Shown here piece by piece: positions 56,640 through 64,000 of a stretch of DNA of 64,000 nucleotides. Every line of letters begins with the position of its first letter. Position 1 is the stretch's first letter. Made by a program: the position numbers and the translations under genes. The stretch lies in contig JAAXNY010000006.1 of assembly GCA_013420905.1 (NCBI GenBank), positions 2,108,001-2,172,000 of the forward strand, given 5' to 3'. The notes under the pieces were generated by a model. It had not been told where the DNA came from. It ran no database searches and saw nothing but the letters and a program-made list of their open reading frames with translations. This DNA is from Collybia mongolica. Taxonomy: Eukaryota; Basidiomycota; Agaricomycetes; Agaricales; Clitocybaceae.

Positions 56640-57745
56640 CATCTACATTGTTGGCATTAGTCCATGAGTTCTAATCATACCCAAAGCCTTTCTATGTGAT
56701 GAGAGGCATTGCAACTTGTTGCAATAGAAGTGACTGCCTAGTATTTCTTCCACTTTGTAGCACTCTTCACCATCAACAGGTTTGTGTTCTGGGATGCTTA
56801 TTGGACACTGAGTGACTTGACAACATGGAAGACTGAGTGAATGCCCAACATTGAGGCAGGGAGTTTGAGGTGGTATGTATGTGTGCCATGTGTGCTAATG
56901 CATGCTTCAACCTTGTGGGTCCAAGATACCAATATGTCAACTTGGCCAATGGTCAGGTTGTATTGATGTTGTGTGCATCTAAAAACATCATGTTCCAGGC
57001 CTTGTAATTAGGTGTCAGCCTTTGTCACTGATTATAGTATAATGCCATGTCATCTTTTGCCTTTGCAAGCACAGCCTTTGCTTCCTCTAGGGTGGACTTC
57101 ATCCAATCATGGAACTTAACCATTTTCAAATGTGATGTCACAGCCTGCAGCTTAAAGCCCATGTGCAGATATCATCCAGTATCCAGGAGAAGAGGTGAGT
57201 TCTGCATAGAGGTGTGGATGTAATTGTTGTACTGGAACTTGGTGAGGGGGAGCAGTTCAGTCCAATTGCCTTGTCTCTTACTTATAAACATATGGAGGTA
57301 TTACTTCAGTTCCTGGTGGATGCACTCTGTTTGTCCATTGGCCTGCAGGTGATATGTGGTGGATGCCAATAACTTAATCCCAAGCAGCCAATACAATCTG
57401 TGCATAAACTCTGCAATATAAACTGTGAACCCCAACCAGAAACCATTGCCTTCTGGAGGCTGTTGTATTTCCAGACTTTTTGGAGGTAGAGGTGTGCAGC
57501 ACCAAGTGCTGTAACTGTGGTGCATTCCAACTGGGCCCACAACCACTATCACATCATGCCCCTGCAACTCTGGTAATTCCACAATAAAGTTCACACTTGT
57601 ACATCACATTGGCCTTCCAGTATTGGGAGTGGTTTGAGTTCACTGATTGGCAGTTGTTTCTGTTATCTAACAACAAGCAGCATGCTCTAACTCTTTTCAT
57701 CTGGGCTAGTTGTGGTTGCCACAAGTATTTGAATTCTACATGAGG
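56640..57745 (-). pseudogene. Relic of a Ty3/Gypsy chromodomain retrotransposon (integrase to chromodomain)
   Basis: On the minus strand, MNFIVELPELQGHDVIVVVG (57594 downward) matches the start of the Gypsy integrase core. IAEFMHRLYWLLGIKLLAST and TYHLQANGQTECIHQELK are its diagnostic end, followed across stops by text like NWTELLPLTKFQYNN. Near 56700-56800, DGEECYKVEEIL and KLQCLSSHRKALG resemble a C-terminal chromodomain. Many stops and frame changes break it, and the core is CpG-free. The upstream protease and RT region is missing; the relic is cut off at about 57745 by the next repeat. It is a fungal retroelement remnant with no coding capacity. Confidence 0.8.
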
Positions 57746-57758
57746 AGGCTATGCAGCA

Positions 57759-59184
57759 ATGTCATCTTGGTGGGCTGAGAATGGTATTGAAGGGCCAGTG
57801 AAACTTGCCAACAGAGATAATGCAGTAACACTTAAAGATATAATTCCTGAAGGTGGTGTTATAACTTCAGCTCAGGAAAGAGCATTTGAAACAACTGTTT
57901 CAGGTGCCATCAAGGCTGTACAGGTTACTGGTGCAATTTTAAACCATAAAGATGACAAGAAAGGACACCAGAACCTGTCCTAATTCTGGTGGAGAGCACA
58001 TGTTGACACAAATTTTACATTTCCTGACACATCAAACAATTGATTTGGAACCTACTGTTTGGCTGCTGGAATACTGCTTCTATATCTTGACAAATTTGTT
58101 GAATACCTTATATTCTCTTGCCAACAAAAAACCAACAGAAAATTTAGCCATACAGAGAAAAATATGTGGGAAGCACTCCATTGTTAAAAGCTATATTGAC
58201 TGAGTTAGCTGTTATGACACTATATGGTCAATCAGCTAGCCACCCATATATGAAGGCAGTTTACTCTGCAGAGAATATGATAAAATTGGGCCCACTACAT
58301 GAGAGTGTACAGAACCACATGAAAAGGATTATGAATGACCCAACTTTCTTATTAGTAATAATGCATCCCATGAAATGGGAACCTTGAATGGGGAAATGTG
58401 GGAAAATCCAGCTGTTTTTGAAAAGATACAGAGAATAAAATCCACCATGCTATATCTTTGGCTACTGCTCATCCAATTCCATAAAGGTGCTTTAACAACA
58501 TAGAAACATTTTACATCTGAATCCACCCCAGGAGGTTTGATTGATGAGGTAACTATGGGTGAAAAGGAGTTGGCATGGATGCCAGCTACTAATGATGTCA
58601 ATGAAGGAGCTCTGGGATCATTCAGAGTGCTTATACAATGGCAACCGCAACTCACAGTCCTTCAGTACAATGCCCAGGCCATGTACCACCACAACAACAC
58701 AGGTGCTTTTATGAAAGCTAAGCTTAATATATCTGAGGACTATAAATTTCTTCATAAAGAAGCAAGAAATATTAAGGGCAAAGATCAAAAAAGGCAATTG
58801 GAAATCATTGAACATAATAAAGAAAAGATAGCCCAGAAAGAGACTGCTGCTCAAAAAAGAGGGGAAAGAAAAAAGGGTAGGGATGAAGAAATATCAAGGA
58901 CTGAGCTTATTTTGGATAGAAAAGAGGTTGGAAAGCTAAAAGAAAAGGCATCACAAGCTCAGTTTAGAGCTTTCAAAGCTGCTGGGGCTACAAATATTAA
59001 AACCCTACCAAGTAATGCAAAAGCTGATAATATGAGAAAAGCACTTGAGAAGGCCATAGGCCTGTTTACCAGCAAGGAATGGGTGCCTTACAGTGAAAGA
59101 AAGGAGGCTGAAGACATGGCTATCAATGAAAGAGATCCAGTAGAAGGAGGGGAGAGTGCTTGGGAAGATTTTTCAGAAAATTGA
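57759..59184 (+). pseudogene. Degenerate copy of a basidiomycete repeat-associated ORF (unknown function)
   Basis: Three consecutive plus-strand blocks look like one broken gene. They are NGIEGPVKLANRDNAVTLKD with GAILNHKDDKKGHQN (57759-57983); text around TELAVMTLYGQSASHPYMKA and LGPLHESVQNHMKRIMNDP (58190-58387); and EVTMGEKELAWMPATNDVNE with GALGSFRVLIQWQPQLTVLQ (58537-59184), ending in a Lys/Glu-rich coiled region and an acidic tail. I recall similar proteins as a large, repeat-associated family in Agaricomycete genomes, often with an N-terminal zinc finger. That is memory, not a search. Stops and frame changes separate the blocks. The last block is open for 215 codons and CpG-poor. Confidence 0.65.
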
Positions 59185-59700
59185 GGGTTAGGTGAGATGT
59201 ATTTACATGCATTCATAGCATATATACATTACATTTATTTTGGGAAAAGAATAAAGGTTATAGTGGTTCAGGAGTGGGGAAACAGGTAAGAAAACAGAGT
59301 GTATCAAGATTTGTGATATTTCTGGCCACAGGCCTTTACATCACACTTCCAATTGCCCACCCCCACTATATGTAATTATCATTTTTTTTCTGGGCACATA
59401 GCCCAAACTCCTCTGTAACACTGCCCATAGGCAATGTTAGGCCACTGGTAGTACTTGGCTTCAAATCATCAAAGTGAGAAAGTGACTAGTTGAGGTGTGG
59501 GTTTTTCAGGGGCCCAGCTATCCAGTGAGTTATGTTACTCAAATACTCTATACAGTATGTGGGAAGGGGCAATTGCCCAGTTATTTTTGATTTGTTTATA
59601 GTTATTTATCCATCCTGGAAAAGCACCATTTGATGACCCACATCATGGGTGGCTCAGAAACTGAAGATAATGGATTGGTCTAATAGTAAAATTTGTCCAA
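59185..59700. other. CpG-free spacer downstream of the broken ORF
   Basis: AT-rich sequence with no gene and no CpG; T-rich and G-rich patches only. Confidence 0.45.
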
Positions 59701-59853
59701 AATTTCAGCCTGGAGAGGATCTTTGTGGCAGATTTTTGGATTCCCTCATATTTTTCAAGATTCATCAAAATTACATATGTTTTTTGGACCTGTGAAGCAG
59801 AAAACAAAAAAATCAAAAAAATCTGCCACAAAGACCCTCTTGCCCCTGAAAAT
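59701..59853. repeat. Imperfect palindrome / hairpin
   Basis: The two arms of about 75 bp mirror each other around ACATATGT at 59773-59780. The best-matched part is TCTTTGTGGCAGATTTTT in the left arm (about 59719-59736) against its reverse complement in the right arm (about 59817-59834). It could be a MITE remnant or encode a hairpin RNA. Confidence 0.7.
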
Positions 59854-60397
59854 TCATGTAGGATTGATCAAGGGAGTTAAGCTGTATTGTGGCCAAGGAA
59901 GATGTCAGTGATGGTGCACTGTTGTCTGTTACCTCACCTGTGATCTGAAATTTAGATAAGACATGTCAAGTCACTAAATTACATACCAAATCTAATCAAC
60001 AGTGAGCCGAATATGGAAACATGTTATTTTAAACTTAGCTCAAAACTATACCCTCATGGAAAATAATTAAATTTGCATTGATGCAGTACTCTATAGAGCT
60101 CAAGCAAGATGGCAACTCTTCACATATACTGTCCTTCGATTTCCACTAGCTTGACATGTTTTATTTCATGAGAATGTGCTCCCGAAAGCATGAAATATCG
60201 GGTGGGTCACAAAAGCTCTCCAAATTTGTCATTTGTTTACTTGTATTATGAACGTGGAGTAGGTAATTATTGCCCCTCCTCATTCTATGATTGTTTCTGC
60301 TTGGTTCACCTGCGCATACCACATAGACAACAATAAACGAGGTTCCGTGACTTGAAGTTCCGAGTCTCAACAGACGACTTTGGACACTATTCTGGTC
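59854..60397. other. Flank and promoter of the NDUFB11 gene
   Basis: The CpG-free block ends at 60007. The remaining 390 bp is ordinary intergenic DNA leading to the NDUFB11 start; no other gene is seen. Confidence 0.5.
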
Positions 60398-60831
60398 ATG
60401 TTAGCTTCATCTTCACTGCGGTTGAGCCGTGCAGCAACTTCACGTATACAGCCCAGGCGTTTTGCATCGCATGAAGCACCCCAATACAACGAACCTTCCG
60501 GTTGGCTCTTCGGTGAAAAGGTATGTCATTCACCGCGGCCCGTCTTCGTCACTAATAATCCATGTTCAGCCACCGCTACCTGGACAAAAGAGAGTGAAAG
60601 AGGATTGGGAAAATATCTGGTATATTGGGATGTTTGGGTCGATGGCGTTTGCAGCAGTCATGCTTTACTACAAGCCGGACACAAGGTACGCCCATACCGG
60701 GTTCGCTGCGCTGTAACTTAGATCTTTTTTTTTGCTGCCATAGTATACAAACATGGGCACTCAGGGAGGCCAAGGAGAGAATGGAGGCACGGGGGGAAAA
60801 ATACAAATATGAGCCGTCATCCTCATCATGA
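60398..60831 (+). CDS. NADH:ubiquinone oxidoreductase ESSS/NDUFB11-like subunit (complex I)
   Basis: Accessory membrane subunit of mitochondrial complex I. ATG 60398 gives a presequence (MLASSSLRLSRAATSRIQPR, RFASHEAPQYNEP). The conserved part reads SGWLFGEK, then after an intron PPLPGQKRVKEDWENIWYIG, one membrane span (MFGSMAFAAVMLYYK) and PDTSIQTWALREAKERMEAR, as in ESSS proteins. Introns are at about 60521-60570 and 60686-60743. It ends in a Ser tail with TGA at 60829-60831. An in-frame upstream Met at 60380 is possible. Confidence 0.88.
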
Positions 60832-60963
60832 AGTATATATATACCCATGAAAGAGCAATTGAATAGAACAGTATTCAACAATAAATTTTTTCCATCCCCA
60901 CTACATTCTAGATACAATTAAGATGGCTAGAACAAGGATACGCGTCTATCTATTCGATTCAAC

Positions 60964-61703
60964 CTACGTTTCATAGGAAGCCTTGTATTTCTCTTCAGTG
61001 AGAAGGCCGGCCATCTAATGATGTATTTTAGATCCTGCCGTCCTTTACTCAGAGTCATCAACTCACCTCAGAAGGATCAGATAGCTTGATTTTGCAAAGC
61101 CATCCTATAATTACTAGTTAAACAGGCAACAAAGAAGATAGGACAAGACTAACCTTTATCTTCAGCAGATTTGTTTAGCAAACTTGGCTGCGAACCAAGC
61201 TCTTCGTTGATTTCCTGGATAATTCCAGAAACTGGGGCATACTAAGAAGCAGGTTAAAATTGTATAATGTAGATTGATGTAACATACGATATCAGACGCT
61301 GCCTTTACACTTTCCACAGCTCCAATTTGTTCTATGGGGGATAGCTCAATACCCCATTCCTCAGAAGAAATTGTTTGACATACCGCCTCTTGCAACTTCT
61401 GTTCCTAGGCTTGGTAACTCGACGAAGACGACGTCTCCGAGGACGGATTGTGCATGGTCTGTGATGGAAATCGTTCCAAGACCAGTAGAGTCATCAAAGA
61501 CGACGGTTTCGTGTTCGGCCGTGTACCGTTTCGCTAAGGGATAAACATGATACCATTGTGTTATACTGGTATGAGGGCTGCTACGCACTGACGATGGTTC
61601 GGAGGAACTGAGACCTGAGGCCAAGACCCGCATGTTGGAATGACCTCTGGCCAAACAAACCCGCTGGGCGAGAACGAGAAGCTGCGCGTAAAACCGTTTG
61701 CAT
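60964..61703 (-). CDS. Glycine cleavage system H protein, mitochondrial
   Basis: Lipoyl-carrying shuttle protein of the glycine cleavage complex, also linked to lipoate transfer. The start is ATG 61703 with a basic presequence (MQTVLRAASRSRPAGLFGQR). The mature exon reads KRYTAEHETVVFDDSTGLGT, ISITDHAQSVLGDVVFVELP and SLGTEVARG. After an intron, EQIGAVESVKAASDI carries the lipoyl Lys (in SVKAAS); YAPVSGIIQEINEELGSQPS, LLNKSAEDKGWL and CKIKLSDPSEMAGLL follow, ending EEKYKASYET with TAG at 60964-60966. The length is normal. Confidence 0.94.
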
Positions 61704-62093
61704 TTTGGGTAGAGGCAGCGAAACAAGGGGCTGGTGAGAGTCAGAAAGGTGAAAGAGGGTGAAAGGGGTCCTCAGTCGCCAAGATTTTTGCAATTTCGCG
61801 TAAGGGTCACATCCAACCTTTCCCATCGGTGTGTCAATAATGTCCGGAGTTCCGAGAACAGGAGCTCCGCCCTTAAAGTTATTTGCTGTTACCGGATTGG
61901 TATTTCCTCTAGACTGCGGCGTACGAGATATTTAGATAATATATGTCGTCAGATTTGATGTCTGCACATTTGCTCTAATATAACGATACAATGAAACGAA
62001 TAATAGCCACGGCTTCTACTCATACTATTAAGGCATCGAGTGGGGGGGGGGGGAGACACAAGCAGAATATTTGTAGGTTTCCATCTTAAGGCA
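61704..62093. other. Intergenic region with poly-G tract
   Basis: This 390 bp lies upstream of GCSH and downstream of TUF1. A run of 12-13 G lies at about 62042-62053. No gene is seen. Confidence 0.5.
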
Positions 62094-64000
62094 CTACGCG
62101 GTGTCCAGGATCTTCGTGATGATACCAGTGCCAACTAAGGAACATAATTATGAGCTGAGATATCCGGGTAAAATTAAGGAACGTACTTGTTCTTCCACCC
62201 TCACGAAGAGTGAAGCTATAAGGTCTAAGTTTACATCGAGATAAGGAGAAAGAGAATATCACTCACCGGGAACCAATCTCAGCAGCAACATCGAAATGAA
62301 GATCACACACCATCTCAACATTGTCACCTGGCATAACCTAGAAGTGGAGTTTATATTGAAGGGAATGAAGTTATTTAATGTTCAATAAAAAAACCCACCA
62401 TCTTTTCGGCGGCATCGGGGGTGCCTTCGGGGAATGTCAAGGAGACCGTGATGTCCGCAGTTCGCAAGAACAGCTGGGGTCGATAGTTGCTCATGAAAGG
62501 GGTATAGCGACCACCTAGAAAAAAGTGTTGAACAGGTGAAGTTGAACAACAAAACAGGCCAAGTACCTTCATCTTTAGTAAGAACCTGCGCGTGCGGGGC
62601 AATACGATGAGCAAGACACTAATTCCCACCTTAAGAGAGTTAACGTACGTAGATCTGTGCTTGGAATTTCTTGACCGCTTTGATAGAGCCTGGCGCTACG
62701 ATAACTTGACCACGACGAACTTGTTCTCGCTTGATTCCACGCAACAGAGCTCCCATGTTGTCACCTGCTTCAGCCTGAATGAGCGAATAAAAAAGGCGTT
62801 CGAAAAAATTCAGTAGGATCAAAATCTCACTCTTTCTAACTCTTTATGGAACATCTCTAAATATACAGTCTCAGCGCCTTTACCCTCTATAAAGAGGGGA
62901 CACCTCACCAATGCCTGTAAGTGTTGTTTTGAAGGTGTTTCCTAGACCTACAACTTCGACATCTGCACCTTTCGATGCTACCCCCCGCTCAACCTATGAT
63001 AACATCTTGAATTTGGAGACAGATACAAGGGGTAGCATGACGCACACGACCCGTTGCAACGGTACCCCGACCAGAAATAGAGAAAACATCTACAGGAACA
63101 CCTTGAGAAAGTTTCGCCTAGAAAAGGGATAGACTCGAACCTTCTATAGGCATGAGGAAAGGCTTCTCAAGATCACCTACGAACCCATTAAAAAGATATC
63201 ATTACACACTGAACAAAGTACTTACGAGGGGGTAGCTCGAGCCATTCGTCGCAGGCGTCCACCAATTCCTTGATTTTGGTTGCACCAATTTGATCTTCAC
63301 GGCCTTCTAGCGCAGCCAGAGCTGAGCCCATGATGATTGGTGTGTTTTCACCATCAAAATTATACGTTGATAGAAGGTCGCGCATTTCCATGTCGACAAG
63401 CTCCAGCATTTCTGGGTCCGAGATTTGATCAACCTTATTAATGAATACCACCAACCGCTTGATTCCCACTTGACGGGCAAGGAGAAGGTGCTCTCGTGTT
63501 TGAGGCATTTGACCGTCAGTGGCTGAGACAACAATGATAGCACCATCCATCTGTGCAGCACCGGTAATCATGTTTTTTATATCTATTTCCTGATCAGTTA
63601 ACAGTAAGGATACGCAGATAAGAAAAAATCTGACAATCAGCATGTCCAGGACAGTCAATATGTCCATAATGACGATTTTGTGTCTCGTATTCTACGTGGG
63701 AGGAGTTGATGGTAATGCCTCGAGCTTTCTCCTCTGGAGCCTTGTCGATTTGGTTGTAGTCGGTGAATTTGGCTCCTCCTTGGGAAGCCATGACTTTAGT
63801 GATGGCTGCAGTCAATGTGGTCTTTCCATGATCGACGTGACCTGGAGCGCTGATAAATCTTCAGTGGAACTTGAGCCGCTAGAAGAACGAACCAATGGTG
63901 CCAATGTTCATATGGGGCTTCGTGCGGGAGAAAACTTCTGCGTATCCTCTGCGAGCGACTAAGTGGGGAAATGTCTGAGATGCAGAACTGGGATAAAACG
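62094..64000 (-). CDS. TUF1: Mitochondrial elongation factor Tu (5' end off-window)
   Basis: GTPase that delivers aminoacyl-tRNA to the mitoribosome. The presequence starts beyond 64000; the first readable exon contains [20 protein letters not shown]. An intron splits the P-loop, joining to [17 protein letters not shown], then [20 protein letters not shown] (switch I) and HIDCPGHAD (G3). [20 protein letters not shown] follows, with the NKVD G4 motif in [15 protein letters not shown] and GSALAALEG for G5. Domain II ([32 protein letters not shown]) and domain III ([40 protein letters not shown]) follow, ending [11 protein letters not shown] with TAG at 62094-62096. All GTPase motifs are intact. 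About nine introns. Confidence 0.95.

Larger units (their letters stand above)
55764..60007. other. CpG-depleted block
   Basis: Reading every line, I found no CpG between 55764 and 58645, one at 58646-58647, and the next at 60008. In 4.2 kb of sequence with ordinary C and G content, many tens would be expected. TG and CA are abundant. The block covers the Gypsy relic, the repeat-associated pseudogene and the palindrome. This is the footprint of long-term cytosine methylation at CpG with deamination, or a CpG-directed RIP-like process. Confidence 0.9.

Noticed and set aside
54231..60397. A new gene cluster or defence system in the gene-poor block
   Set aside because: All recognisable coding text there is broken retroelement or repeat-associated ORF; no intact multi-gene unit is present.
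63120..63150. tRNA-like T-arm (GGTTCGAGTC on the minus strand)
   Set aside because: It lies in an intron of the EF-Tu gene between PIE and DVFSISG. No acceptor, D or anticodon arms can be drawn around it.

Overview
The window is eukaryotic nuclear DNA from a filamentous basidiomycete, most likely an Agaricomycete mushroom. Genes are compact and packed on both strands, and most are broken by many 45-70 bp GT..AG introns. Protein families and transposon content (Zn2Cys6 regulators, GH5 mannanase, cytochrome P450, PIF/Harbinger and pogo elements, a chromodomain Gypsy relic, a repeat-associated ORF family I recall from Agaricomycetes) point the same way. About 28 protein genes are supported; no tRNA, rRNA or CRISPR was found.

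1-11 kb: the 3' part of a fungal_trans regulator, prephenate dehydratase (phenylalanine synthesis), a P450, CPSF30/YTH1 (mRNA 3'-end formation), a YjbQ/UPF0047 protein and a complete Zn2Cys6 regulator related to the first. 11-22 kb: an unknown membrane protein, a DH-PH RhoGEF, a Ngl2-like nuclease and a long M16 zinc metallopeptidase. 22-33 kb: NUFIP1/Rsa1, a three-KH RNA-binding protein with an apparent 1-base frameshift, uL13, an SMP-30 protein, mitochondrial ACP, mitochondrial bL17, an AIM6-like phosphodiesterase and a tetraspan protein. 33-37.5 kb: an NPC2-like ML lipid carrier, a small unknown Cys protein and a GH5 endomannanase.

37.8-43.2 kb is a nested transposon: a PIF/Harbinger element (37971-40786) with near-perfect TIRs, TAA target duplications and two apparently intact genes, inside a decayed pogo element (37810-43243) with TA duplications. 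The pair sits in the short divergent promoter between the GH5 gene and IPI1.

43.3-54.2 kb returns to housekeeping genes: IPI1, a secreted DPBB/expansin-like protein, eIF3h, SPF30, RIO2 kinase and NAA40. 54.2-60.3 kb is gene-poor: a Gypsy relic, a degenerate copy of a basidiomycete repeat-associated ORF, an imperfect palindrome and a poly(A)-tailed retroinsertion with a 15-bp target duplication. By reading every line I found a single CpG between 55764 and 60007, a strong mark of cytosine methylation and deamination. 60.4-64 kb carries three mitochondrial genes: NDUFB11/ESSS, glycine cleavage H protein and EF-Tu (5' end outside the window).

Much of the set serves ribosome production and translation (IPI1, RIO2, NUFIP1, uL13, eIF3h) or mitochondria (ACP, bL17m, NDUFB11, GCSH, TUF1). 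The accessory content is the transposon block and the CpG desert. Gene ends come from hand-joined exons, so internal splice sites are approximate unless stated.
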